Below, one piece after another: positions 1 to 12,079 of a stretch of 64,000 nucleotides of DNA. Position 1 is the stretch's first letter. Each line of letters starts with the position of its first letter. This DNA is from Marsupella aquatica (taxonomy: Eukaryota; Marchantiophyta). The position numbers and the translations under genes were made by a program. Where the stretch lies: positions 19,220,001 through 19,284,000 of the forward strand of contig OZ316894.1 of NCBI GenBank assembly GCA_973895155.1. The letters are read 5' to 3'. The notes beneath the pieces are model-generated. The model was not told the DNA's origin. It searched no databases and worked only from the letters and a program-made list of their open reading frames with translations.

Positions 1-2718
1 CATAATCAAAATTTCTTGTACTAACACTCATTGGAAAGGCAAAGATATTCAAAAACTCATATGGAACTTGACAAAATTTGTCAATTTGAGGCTCATTGGA
101 AACCCTTTCTCGATTAAGAGATATCACAATCTCGTCACCGTCACAAACTTAGCCGCTACAAATTGACTTCTTTGATTACGTCACCATCGCTTGTCCACAA
201 TGCTTGCTTCCCGGCTTGAATTGTTCGCATCTCTTAGATAGTCTTCAACTAAAGCTCACTCTGAACACAGGTTGACGCCAAATGCAGCCTCTATGTCAAA
301 GAAACAATTGTTGGTCTTCCCCTCACACCATTAGCTTTTTTAAATAAAAATAACCACAAATCCTTTGTTTGAAGTGACGACTCGTTCGTTTTGTGTGAAC
401 ATGCTTCCCACCAAATTGACAAGCGCTCTTTTGCCAACAGCTGAGTGTTGTGCTCTAGTCTGTCTTGTGGCGGTAACGTTCAATGTAACTCACAAACAAT
501 CAATGAAGAATGGTTGAAAAATTATTTCTCCAATGTGTAAGCAAAACCTATAACAAAACTCAATTCCTCCACATTGAACCTTCTGTTTGATTAATCTCTA
601 TCTTTTGAGCATTTGTTTTTTTACGAGCACACACCAACACCATCGGGAGACTCAAAACCGTTGGTTACCGCCTTGATGAAAATTGATTTCACTTAATCAC
701 ACAAACATTCCTTGGATAAACATGGGGGTCCACGGATTAATTTCCGTCCATGTGATGTCTCTTTCTCCCATGTGGCCATAGATGGAGGTATTGGAACCAA
801 TGGTATTCCGTTTGTAGTATGCCAACATGTAGGGCCTTTATAACTTTTCATAGCTACAAAAATGATATTGGGCAAATTGTTAGTGGCATCCAAAGGATCC
901 AACCATACAAGATCATGCACAACCCCAGTATTTCCATTCACAAGACCCTCTTGAAAAATGAGCAAGAAATCTAGAAAAAGGAATAAAGCAGTTTTTTAAT
1001 GTTGACCCCCTCTTGCAAGATAAAAGAAAGATTTATAAAACCTGAAATTTCTCCCTTCTTTGACTTTTTTGCTCCTCCCCTTAAAAGACCCTTAAACCAT
1101 CCATAGCTCCCCACTTCTAAGATAGAATGTAGGGGTCAGCTAGTTCAATACACTCAACTAGCGTCTGCCCCCTCTAGCAAGAAAAAAATACAAACAAAGA
1201 CCATTTTGAAAATCTCTCCCTTAAATACCCTTAAACCTCTCAACAATTAAAGAAAAATTCTTTAAACCCATTTCTCCTGTTAAAGTAATCCCCCATCCAG
1301 GCCAAAAAATAAATATGTCTCTTTTTGTCTTTTTGATTTTCCCCTTCTTTAAAATACCCTTGATCCTCTATCCATTTTAACTCTCAAAGAAAATCAAATA
1401 ATGAGATCAACCATGGGGCATGCTCCTTCCTCATCGTTTTTTTCTAAACAAAAAAGAAACCCTTTTAAAAATCTTTTCGAGGTGATCACCCCAAAACAAA
1501 AAGGAAGCCCCTTTAAGAGTCGTATATTTTCAAGGTGACCAACTACACCTAAAGGGAAATATATAAAAGCATTAAGAAATTCTAAGAAGTAAAAGACAAA
1601 AACACTAAATGGTGAGAGAATCAAGTACACACTTACATTGAGGGGGGAGCATTTAATGTACTTTCATTTGTGTGTAATGCAATATACTATGTAGTATGTA
1701 CACCCCAATACCCCATGGTTGAGTACTGTATACAATCCAAAGAGTGTTAATCTGAGTGAGAATATTATGACCAAAGTATATTTTTGTGCCTCCATAAGTA
1801 TGAGGAGAAAATTGTATGCGGAGAAACTGTATGCAGAGAAAATACTTTGGAGGCATTTTTTGCCCCCCATCACATAACTGAACTGAAAGTTCAGCCAACA
1901 ATTGACCCCTTTCCCGCTTAACTAGAGCTCAGACTTCTGTTTCCTAAGTTATGGTCTTGAGTAACTTATGAGTAACTTATGTGTCGCTAACCTAAATCAT
2001 TATGAAAATAATGAGAGGCCCCCATTGTTGTGAAGGGGATTCACAATAGTTTAGAAGCTAAACACTTGTCTACTACTGTAGAAAAATGGCATGTAGGGTT
2101 AGAAGTGGGGCCAACACATTGTAAAAACAAAAGCTTGAGGAGAAGACACTTGGTAAAGGAATAAGCATTGAGGCACAATTACCAAGTCACCCAAAACTAA
2201 TTTAATCTTACTTTAAAGGAGTTACTGAAAAATCATCCAAAATCTAAAAAGAAATGATTCATTATTCTTCTCAATATGGGAATCCCAACAGACTCTAGTT
2301 GCAGTTTATGGTAGCTCCCAGGGAATAGTTTGTTTTTAGTTATATGGCTCGTGCCTATGTTATTGGGGGCTCTTCCTTGCTCTACTGATCGACCTCCTTC
2401 CAATAGGTGACCTGGTTGGAGGATGCCCTTCCTCTTTTCGATGGTTGTGCTCCTTCTTGCAGCCCCCTTAATTTTTCTTGTGTTCGATCCTGCCTCCTTC
2501 TCCCAGGCAGGTTCCTTGTCTATGTGGTTCAAATAAAGGTTTTGGTTTTTATGAAAAAACAAAAACCAAAAAAACATGGGAATCCTTTATGAGGAGAAAC
2601 ACTCCAAGACAAAACTTGTTTACTTGCTTTTTGGGGATACTCACACTTTTCGGTATCTTAAAAAAATTTCTCATTTATCTAGATATGATAGTACTAAAAG
2701 CTTTTTGTTGCCATCTGG
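1..2718. other. AT-rich region without recognised gene
   Basis: I see only short open frames, none resembling a known protein and none with splice signals linking it to another. The sequence is AT-rich with polypyrimidine and poly-A runs typical of plant intergenic DNA. The stretch just before 2719 (about 2400-2718) is not shared with the other retroelement copies, so the homology of copy A begins near 2719. Confidence 0.5.
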
Positions 2719-3835
2719 GGATTTATTTCCCCTTGAGGATCCTCAGTTTGGTTTTCCAATTTTCTTTTCCTTTTGCGAGTGTATTGCAGCCGGCGTTTGC
2801 CTCCTCCTGTCTCTCGGCTCTTGAGTGCTTCTCGTTTATTGGCCATGGCTAAGTCTTCACCGGGTGTTCGGCCAATTGCTATTGGGGAGATTTTTCTTCG
2901 ACTTGTGTCTCGCACACTTTCCTCGCAGTTTCGCTCAGCACTATCGGATCATCTCTCTCCACATCAGTTTGCAGTGGGCGTTCCTGGCGGTTGTGAGACA
3001 GTTATTGTGGGTATTCGAGCTACCTTGGACCTCCACCCTGATTGGGTTGTCCTCCAGGTTGATGTCTCTAATGCTTTTAATATGGTTTCTCGGGCAGCCA
3101 TTTTTCGTGCTTTGAGGGCGGCGGATCCAGACATCCAGTCCCTGATCCCCTTTGTCCGTTGTTTTTATGGACTCGAGGCCCCACTCTTCTATAGTCATCA
3201 CTCCTCTACAGGTGTGTATACCACTCTTTCCTCTACAGAAGGTACACGTCAGGGTGACCCTTTGTGTGGGCCTCTTTTTGCCATTGCCCATTTTACAGCT
3301 TTACGGGAAGCCGCCATGGCCTACCCCCAGTGTATCTTCCCCTCCCTTTCTGATGACACCCACATCATTGGTCCTCCTGCCGCGGTTACTTCTGCCCTTG
3401 CCACTCTTTCCACCCATTTGATGGGCCTTGGTTTACGAGTTCAGCTTGTGAAGAGTCGTGCATGGAGTCCAGTTGGGTTACCCTCTGATCTTGCACTTCC
3501 CCAGGGTTCTTACGTCCAGCCGATGGTCTTCGGGTCCTTGGCTCCCCAGTCGGTACCGCCTCCTTTTGCTCATCTTTCATCGCTGACTCTCTACAGGCTG
3601 CCTTAGCCCCTACTCCTATGCTCCCTAAGTTAGCAGATTCTCAGGCAACATTTGGGATGTTGTTGAGGTGCATCCACCCTCGTGCGTCTTATCTGGCTAG
3701 GACGCACCCCCCTACCGAGGATCTTTGTCTCCACCTTCGAGCATTTGATGTCTCCATTCATCAGACTCTGGCCTCTCTTTCAGGGCCGGGTACATTGCTC
3801 TCATCTCCGTGGCTTCATCGACAACTCGGTCTTCC

Positions 3836-3990
3836 AACAGTCGTCGAGTCGCGGGCCCAGGTTAACCGGGGCCTGAACTAACTCTCCGTTGCTTGAGCCG
3901 CATGCGGGGAAACTCGCACGTGCGGTTCTTAGGGGGGGGAAGCTTGAAAGAGCCTACCTATCTCAATTTCATGTCATTATAGGTACTATT
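3836..3990 (+). other. cox3: Mitochondrial DNA insertion (NUMT): group II intron 3' end plus cox3 exon
   Basis: Copies B and C read straight through this point (CTTCCTATTTCTCAC), whereas copy A has about 155 extra bases. The insert contains a textbook group II intron domain V (3895-3928) followed by a domain VI-like segment ending CCTACCTATCTCAAT near 3967. What follows translates, with one T borrowed from the previous exon, as FHVIIGTI, matching the conserved FHVIIGT segment of cytochrome c oxidase subunit 3. The implied intron phase (1) and the location in cox3 agree with the intron I recall as cox3i625g2. It is only a fragment, cannot splice here and is not a working cox3 gene. Two bases (CC) are repeated at the edges. 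Confidence 0.8.
3895..3928 (+). other. Group II intron domain V
   Basis: This 34-nt hairpin starts GAGCCG, has a GAAA tetraloop (3909-3912) closed by a GC-rich stem, and ends CGGTTC. The AGC catalytic triad and the length are those of a standard domain V. It is the key evidence for organellar origin of the surrounding 155 bp. Confidence 0.88.
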
Positions 3991-5529
3991 CCTATTTTGC
4001 AGGGTGGTTTTGGGCTTACTTCCATTGAGAGCCTTGCACCTTTGGCCTTTTTGGGTGCGTGGGCGGCCGCCTTCTCATTGTTGGCCGATCATTTTCTTAT
4101 TGAGGATCGCCCTTTTTTACTTTCATCTCTAATGGAGATAGAGGAGGGTTCCCTCCCGTTTCAGGTTCATTTGCGCGCAGCGCGGTCATCCTTACCAGAT
4201 CCCGTTTGCGCCGCGTTACCTTCTTTTCAGGAGTTTTTATCCTTGGATCCCGTTCGTCTTCAGGCAGACCTCGCTGGGCGTATGCACGCTTTCACCCTTT
4301 CCAGCATCCTCTCCGAGGCACCTGACACGGACCAAGCTCGGATTCTTTCTTCCGGAGGGAAGGGCGCAGGAGGATGGCTTCAAGCCAATCCAGTCATTCT
4401 TCATTTGCGGATGTCTTCAACGGAGTTCTCCACAACCATGCGTCTTCGTATGGAGCTGCCCCACCCACTTCTTGCAAGTTTACCTCCTTCTTGCACTTGT
4501 GGGAAGCCTTGTGATGCCACAGGTGTCCATCTTCTTTGATGCAATTTGGGAGGTGAAACCATTATTGTTCACGTCGCTGTGCGCGATGCGACTGCTCAGG
4601 TTCTCTCTGGCTCTTTGGTATGCGTGCGGCGGGAGGTGGTACTCGAGTTACCTGGTCCTCCATCACAGCGGTTACGGGTGGATCTTACCATGGTCCGTGA
4701 GGGTCAACGTACTTTGGCAGATGTAGTGGTGGCCAACCCATTGCGCCAAGACATCATCGGGACAGCGGCAACTACGGCAGGGGCAGCAGCGTCACGTGCG
4801 GCAACAACGAAGGAGGCCAAATATGCTGCACGAGCTTCATCCGACAGCTTCCTCCCCCTTGCTCTGGAGCTATTTGGGCATCTTCATCCTCAATTTGATG
4901 GGCTTCTTCGGCAAGCTGCCCGGGATGTTCATGGCCGAATGGGTCCCTCCGGACCCCCGCTTTCTGTTTTGACCACGCACTTTCACCAACGCATTTCAGT
5001 CATCTTACAGCGTGCTCAAGCTCGGGCCATCTATCGTCGATCTCTTACAGTGGGTGCTAGTGTGCCTCCGCAGCGGCTAGCTCCCCTAGAGGATGTTCCA
5101 ATCCCCCTTGCCGATCTAGTTTTGACCCTTGATGTGGACCATTAGCTTTTTGCCACATTCGCTAGGAATGATGAGGACCTCGGTTCGCTTGGGTTAGTTT
5201 TAGTCTCTCTTTCTTGGTTTTTAGGGGTTCCCTATTGCTCATTTCTTACTTTTAGTTCCTCTTTCTTGGTGTTTAGTGGTTCCCTTTTGCTCACTTCTTT
5301 TTCGTTTGGTTTTGTCCACTTGGACCCTCTTTTGTTTGTTCTTTTGTACTCTGTTTGGTCCCTTTGTATATAAAAAGTGTGTATATTCTTAAAATCTGGG
5401 GACGATTGATTAAAGTTGGAGCAACCCTAATTCTCTAGCAAGGATGATATTCTAAAATGCAAGCCCAAGGGTAAGTGGGTTTTTTTAGTACATGAGCATG
5501 GTGGGATACTCATCATTAGATCTTGGAGA

Positions 5530-5750
5530 ATCCAGAATAAATCCTGTATTCAGTACATGCGCTATATTGCAGCTCATATACAGATGTCTTCTGTCAACGC
5601 GCTATACTATAGCTCAAATATAGATCCACCAGTAACCAAAAAATGTAGTAAGCTCACAAGTGAATAGCAATAATAGTAACCCATTGGGGTTGCATTTTTT
5701 GTTTAACCTTACTGGGTTTGGTCAACATGGCCTTACAATTGACCATTTGA
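5530..5750 (+). repeat. Dispersed repeat, second copy inverted at 54945-55130
   Basis: Shared blocks, in opposite orientation, include the string around GAGCTATATTG/AGCTCATATACA, CCAGTAACCAAAAA, TAACCC.TTGGGGTTGC and TTACTGGGTTGGTCAACAT. The copies are diverged. The partner copy ends with GAGCATCTCCAACG, a terminal string seen in several plant MITEs, so a non-autonomous DNA element is likely. Ends and target duplications were not resolved. Confidence 0.5.
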
Positions 5751-5989
5751 GATGCCGTAATGGGATGTGATCCCAGAAGTCTAGGGAGTTACAGACCAAT
5801 ATCCCAAAGTGGGGATGAGTTACCAAGCGTGAAGTCCAAGTGCATTTTCTTAGCATTCAGTTTAATCATTTTTACATTGCAAAAGTTTCAACTGTCTGCT
5901 CATCTGTAATTGTTTGCCATATCTGCCCTAACTTATTTCTCTAGGCCTCATCTAGGGGTTCCATGGCCTCATAAACATGTGTAGACATA

Positions 5990-6310
5990 CAAAATAAATA
6001 AATTCGCAAGGGGTTTACATGTAGGGTAACCCATCCCAAAGACAGGGTAATTGTATATAATTCGCAAGGGTGGTGAGCCCAAGGGGGTTACACCCTATTA
6101 GCCCCAAATGTATTTTTGAACAATCATGATTCACTTTTTACATTGTGAAACTGTAGTCCGCTGGTTGTCACCTGCCCCTTACCTTTCTTCTCCTTCAAAC
6201 AATCCCCAGGACAGGCAGGCACATGTGTTCCGTGGCTCCTGTAGGGTAATGCTTCATAACCTTTCTGTAGAAATACAGAGAACAATTGACACAAGGGGTT
6301 TACGGTAGCC
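5990..6310 (+). repeat. Dispersed repeat shared with 59600-59913
   Basis: Shared blocks in the same orientation include GTGAGCCCAAGGGGGTTACA, TTTACATTG.GAAACTG, CCGCTGGTTGT.ACTTG, CTCCTTCAAA.AATCCCCAGG and a CCTT.CTATAGAAATACA block. This is an ancient, non-coding repeat of unknown class. The second copy is interrupted by the LINE inserted at 59931. Confidence 0.55.
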
Positions 6311-6596
6311 ACTCCTGCCCATTCAACAAGAGGCCGGAAAACATTCACAAACAAATGATGCATGTTGAATTGACAACATTATTTGCTTTGACCTTCTCCA
6401 GCCATATGATCTATAAACCCAGAGTTTAGGGCGAACTTACATGTTGCAAGCTCAGAAGAATTTTGCCCATCGCACTTGCAATACTTTTGGCAAAACACAG
6501 ATTTGCATTGACAACACATCTACATGTGATGTGTGCAAGTGTGTCCTGTTTTCTTGTGTCACCCCCTGCATATTATACAAGGGAAAATGTTGTTTT

Positions 6597-6831
6597 AACT
6601 TAAGTTTAGCGCCTGGTTAGGTTAACTAGGGTGCAAGGAAACCACCGCGAAAGGTTGTTGAGGGCTAGGTTAGACTAGTGAAGAGAGACTACACCCTTGT
6701 GAGACCCTTGTTGTTAGTACTTAAATTTAGCGCCCGGTTAGGTTAACTAGGGTGCAAGTAAACCACCCCTAAAGGTTGTTGAGGGCTAGGTTAGACTAGT
6801 GAAGAGAGACTACACCCTTGTGAGACCCTTG
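6597..6831. repeat. Tandem duplication, period 121 bp
   Basis: Two units (6597-6710 and 6718-6831) match at nearly all positions, differing by a few substitutions (GCGCCTGG/GCGCCCGG, ACCGCGAAA/ACCCCTAAA). The seven bases TTGTTAG separate them. The motif GGTTAGGTTAACTAGG resembles the 5' part of the solo LTR at 50594, so this may be the U3 array of a diverged LTR, but I could not find matching ends. Confidence 0.75.
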
Positions 6832-9800
6832 TGAGAGCATTTCGATGTACTCATACTTAGATATCTAGGTGAGGAGTGAAGAGACTGGGAGGAGAGGATT
6901 GTCATTGCTAGGCTATGGCAGATGTGCAAAAATTGTGCATTGTGACTCCGTGGTCATACCTCAGATCGGATGAACCACATATCTATATGTACTTGTCAAT
7001 TTCTAGTTTTACCCTGGTTTCATGTGGCGTTGTGTTGTGCGATGTTGTCTCATCAATTCATATCTGAGTTTGATTGTGAACAACATACATAGGGGAAATT
7101 TCTTGTAATCAGTTACTTTTTTGTCTGCATGCAATGGAAGTGGAAATGTTTAGAATGGATGTGTTAACTGATGTAGTGTGCTCTGGATTGCAAATCAGCA
7201 AATTTCATCGACACAGTGCTCACACTACATCAAGAAGTGTGGGATGTAACATTCGAGGGTTTTCTGAAGGTTTTTAATCGTGCATTTTCAACTACTCAGA
7301 AATTGGGATGATTACGGCTCAATTTGCATTTTCTTTGATTCTTTTGTGAAGCGCAATTGCTGTTAAGTGGCGTGATGTGTGTTTTCTCCACAGCATCGGA
7401 GGCGGCAGGGTGCTAGAAGGCAGGGAGAGTTGTTTTTTGACATGAAATTGACAATTCGGCAGGGGCTCAATTTTCTTTAGAAAGCCAATAACGCTTCACT
7501 CCTTCGGGTACAGACTGAGTGAAATAGCCAGACATCAATTCAATATGGACTTGCACATGGACTCACTTGTTTAGCTCAAATTCACCAATTGAGTTTGGTT
7601 GACGTCTGCAGCACAAAATGGTGCTTGTCCAGACTGAGCGCAAAACACAGAGGAGTCTAGAGCTCTGATGCTTGCTGGGCAAATTTGAAGCTGAATGGCC
7701 AAGCAAACGTGTTCATCCTCTCAGCATGTTTTGTAAGGTCAAAACATCTTCAATCACTTTCACACAAAGAGCATTTTGGGATCTGGGGCGTGCAAAGGTT
7801 TGGATGGAGATTCAAGCTTATGCTCCTGATTGTAGTGTAATACTACAAGCAGTGGGGGCTCTTGGATGCTTGGGCTCCTATCCTAACAGATGCATTTCTG
7901 TCAACACTCTGACTAAAAACTTATCCAGCATTCAAGTTATTCTACTCCCGATTCTACTTAAAATGTTTGTTTCCATATATCCCAAGCAAGCTTAGAAATC
8001 CTATGAAGATCAAACTACTAGCTTTACTGAAAAGCAAAGTAAACGAAAGCAAGCATATAGGTGGGGCCTCAACGTTTGCTGACAGTAAAATAAGAGAAAT
8101 CAAAAAAGGTACAACTGGGGATCTCGCAAACGAAAGTATCTCCAGTCCCCACATTTGTGAACAGGGAGAAGAATAGTTGGCAAGCTCACATCTAAAGAAA
8201 CCTCCATGATGTGAGCTTGGCAATTATGTTGTCAGCCATTCTGACATCATCAAAGAAGAAAGAGAAAAGCTGAGAAGAAAAAGGAATGCCCCATTTATGG
8301 TAGCTAACGAGGGCACGAGCACATTGTGTGGATATTGTAGCAACACGAAGAGACGCCAAAGTACTGGGCAAGAATCGTCAAGGACTAATAGTACCAGTAG
8401 GCTCCACCGTAGCAATATGCCTCGACGAGTCTGTTGTTGCTTGTAGTCGGACTTCTCTCGTTCATCGTTCAATTTGTGCTATCTTGTAACAGCGCATAGT
8501 GCAGACTGATTAATTACTCAGGGTGGCTTTACAAAGGAGGCACTATTGACTTTTTCGCCAAAGCATACTGGAAGGCTACTGCTTGTTCTGAAGAGACTCC
8601 AGGCCAAAATCCTTGTGAGACGAAGTTCAATAAATGCAAATGGCCTGAATAGGAGAATTTTTTAATATAACATCTCGACTAAATCTAAAATTCTAAGAAA
8701 AACAAGCACTCCATATCAGTATTTCTCTGGATCCACTATATCATGTAGGATAGGTACACACCTGAACGGCTCTCTGGTAAAGCCAATTGCAGCCGGGCAG
8801 TCTCATGGTAGTCTTTGTTATCTTCGGATGGGACACTCACAAGATTTGTGCAGCACTGCCTGAGCCAAGCCCGCACACTCATGTCATGTCATGAGGGCGA
8901 ACTCCCCCACGACAGCCTTGCTATTATGGGACCAAGAAAGAAGAATTTGAAAGCATCTGCACCATTCTAACTCACCTGCCAGTCACATCAGGGGCACTGG
9001 CCCTATCGTGCTGAAGATCAAAACCAGGTCTATATTTGAGACTCCCTATTATAGGGTCCACATTTAATGTCACAAGAATTATTTTTTAAAAGCGCTGCCA
9101 ATAAGTCTGTAGAGACACTCTGATCAACAGATGTCCAGCTGAGCAGCCTCGGAAAACAATCTTGCTGCACAGATCTCCAACCGTGTCAGCTTTTCGCTAG
9201 ACCGACGCTATGCACATCTGGTAGTCCATTGAGGAGACGCCGTGCAGACGCACGTCGTACGAAAGACGGGATGAGAGACACGACAGACAACACAAAAGTT
9301 CGAAGGAAGAGACAACAGCTCCCGGGCTCGCGTGTGCACATGTTGCCATGTGCCTGATTTGTTTTATCCTTACCCGTACTTTCGATTAGTTTTCCGAAGA
9401 TTGTGGATCCCACACGCTCGTTGACCCTACCTCAACCTTGGCTGCCACGAATCTAACCAGCTTTGAAGTACAACTTACTACTGACGGGGCCAACTAGGCA
9501 TGAAAATTCCGGCCTCGTTTTGCACGCAATATACTGCATTTACGAGATAAAGCCAGCTAGAGACGTGCAATCATTTGAGGGACTGGTCTCTCGATCAGCC
9601 CACAACGAATAGATCCATCGTGATCCCGGAAATCTTCCTCCTGTACTGTACATTCTTTTTGTGCAAAACTAGGCTGCCTCAACCTTTACCGCCCTCCTAG
9701 CTGAGTCATCAAATTGCCCACTCTGCCCGTTACTGTCTACAAAAGTAACAAAACCAACGCCCCACTTGCCACAGATATGGAGGCCCGTATGGAGGTCTAC

Positions 9801-12079
9801 AGGCCGGGTCCATGTTCATCGTGGACAAAGCGAAAAGAGTACGGTATGGAGATGACAAACCCATAGAGTCGAAAAGTAAGGCTCAAGCGCACTGTAACCG
9901 AGCTACGCAACCGGAATCAGAATCGAGGACCATACAGAACAACGCGATTTAACTTCAGTTCTATTTGATTCCGCCTCTCAAGAAAGAAACACGCGATAAA
10001 CTGCAACGAACTCTAACTCTGGCTACGTTAGCCGTGCAGATCAATCTTCCTAGTTTTATATGCTACATAGCTACTGTAGGTTCTCACTGATTACCCTTGG
10101 CAGAGGGACCTGGGTATATCTAATTTTACGCTGGAAGATTGACCCAATATGTTAAATGATCCCTGAAAAATCAATCAGGCCAATGGGCTCTGAAATCTCA
10201 ATCAAGAAGGTCTTGAAATGAACGCTCTTCAAAACTGTCGTATGAAGGAAAGTTGAGTTGAATCCTAAATGCAAATCAGCGTGATTACAGTTTCGGCAAA
10301 CCTCAAGCAATATGCTGGACAGTTTAAACTCATCCGATGAAGGACGATAAAGAACCTTAGGTCCCTAGCTGGGATTATCACTTCGGCAACGTACAGCCAG
10401 GGATATCGTTTCCTTGTTGAATGAAGTCATGCCCGTATCAAGACCACAATGGATGGATGGATCCTGATTTCATACAAACCATAAGCTGGGATGGAAAGTC
10501 AACCGGGTGATTACTATGGCGGCCGGATATTTCAATAATTAATCCCCTGCTACCTGATGGGAATCTGTCAAAATCCATCTCTCCCCTGACATTGAACTTT
10601 TACGCCGACTAAAGCGGGCCAATCAAATCGGACGGTGATCTCCAGACAGCTGCAAGTTTCATCTTTTTCTACAGTACAGGTGCAGCTGGACTTCCATATT
10701 AAAAAACATAACCACAGATCAGTAGAGTCAGGAATGAGTCTGGACATGCAAGCATATGACCCTTGAAATTCAATCATTTCAATCATCAGCACGCAATTAT
10801 ATGAGAAACTTACCGAGTGTTCTGGAGGCTCGACCCGGAATCAAACGTCTACTATTCAAGACAGTGAGTGGAGGCAGCAATGCAATTGTATACGCCTCGA
10901 GCCCGGACGTTCTGTGGAGAGCTTGCAAAACGGCTTGAACGGGATATATACCTTAGAGACTAGATCAGGTATGACATATACACATAGTTGTGCTGACTTC
11001 AGTGTAGCTCAATTAATTCACCGAAGGAATTATTGGCAAGTAAATGTCCAGTCTACTCTCGAAATCATCGTCAAGCGTAACAAGTCGAAAAGTCTACTAC
11101 TTAAAAAATGGACTAAGAATCTGATCAAATTCTATCTTTGTAGATCTCGCCCGAGTGTTTACTCATGTACATCATGATATACAACCCTGAATGTTTACAC
11201 ACGTACACAAATATCCTGCAAGTTCCTGAAGCTTACAGAAATAGTCCCATTCGATCGTACGTGATGCCCTACATTCTTCCCATGTGTCCAAGTAATCCCT
11301 TATTGTCGCTGACTCATGCAATCGCTTGAGTACCAAGAAATTCACCTCGACCCAAAATCGTCCATTGTTGTTTATGATACTGCTTAGATACGGGCCCGCA
11401 TATGTGAGATCAGCACGCCTGCATGAAGTAGATTAGTCTTCAGGTGCACACCAATGCTTAGTCTGGACTATCCATGAATCCGAAGATAAAACTTACAAAA
11501 CCACACATGCTTGGAATGTGTATCGCAATACTAGTCCTCTCGATCAGTCTTTATTAGAGTTGATGTGTCACAGGACCACTGTCAATCTACACAACTCTAT
11601 ACAATGTCCACTGTGGCAGCATGAAGTTTTGCTATAATCATAGCCTATTCCTCAAGGCCAAAAATTTCATCCTGTGATCTAACTTCTGAACGTTCACCCC
11701 CTGGATCCTGGGCAGCTAATTTAACAAGACCAAGAACCATGTGCTCGACTTGTCAAGGAATTAATAGTACAAGTTCAGACTCCAAATTTGCAAAGTTCTA
11801 TGTTACAGTCCCACCACGCGTCGGACTGCCCTTCCGTAGCGGCAGCAAGGCCGTCAAGCATGGCGCCACCTTCAATTCTAAGATATTTTTCTGATGAAAT
11901 CCCAGGAGTTAATCACTAGCGTCAGCTGTAACTTGTCTTTTAGTATATTTGATCTTTCTCGAGATTGGTATACTAACAAGTGACACTCCTATGTTCGAGA
12001 TGACTAGCTATTGAAGCTTGTACAAGTAAGGCCCGGGATCGAGCAAGTCGTTTCACGTTTTATCCCTTACAGGGCTAAA
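6832..12079. other. Intergenic region without recognised gene
   Basis: Open frames here are short and resemble nothing I know. From about 8.5 kb base composition becomes more balanced, unlike the AT-rich repeats upstream. The last part probably includes the 3' untranslated region of the lipase-like gene ending at 12080. Confidence 0.4.

Larger units (their letters stand above)
2773..5145 (+). pseudogene. Broken reverse transcriptase / endonuclease-like ORF of copy A
   Basis: Reverse transcriptase motifs are visible: a box A region reading VDVSNAFN, the TRQGDP motif and a catalytic box LSDDTHIIG (the S-D-D codons are at 3349-3357), where most non-LTR enzymes have [FY]ADD. Further on come a CxCx3Cx5H cluster (CTCGKPC.....H) and a stretch with RLRVDL and ADVVVANPL, resembling the restriction-like endonuclease region of some retroelements. 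That last assignment is inference. Breaks: loss of one base near 3500 relative to copy B shifts the frame, the mitochondrial insertion at 3836-3990 breaks it again, and TGA at 4537-4539 replaces the CGA kept in copy B. The frame ends with TAG at 5143-5145. No intact protein can be made. Confidence 0.8.
2719..5385 (+). mobile_element. Non-LTR-type retroelement, copy A (5'-truncated)
   Basis: This is one of three related copies in the window (others at 20669-29420 and 34054-37105). Homology to copy C starts near 2719, so this copy lacks the upstream coding part present in copy C. It carries the reverse transcriptase, a Cys/His cluster and the C-terminal region. About 240 bp of pyrimidine-rich 3' sequence follows, with repeated CCTCTTTCTTGG motifs shared with the other copies, ending near a GTGTATAT tail. 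It is interrupted at 3836-3990 by a mitochondrial fragment that copies B and C lack. No LTRs and no clear target duplication were found. The exact clade is uncertain. Confidence 0.8.

Noticed and set aside
3836-3990. Active group II intron or ribozyme in the nuclear gene
   Set aside because: Only the 3' domains are present, with no 5' splice site or domain I, so it cannot splice.
6588-7085. Solo LTR from TGTTGTTTTAAC to GTGAACAACA
   Set aside because: The ends fit TG..CA loosely, but the flanks show no target duplication and the interior matches the copia LTR only weakly.
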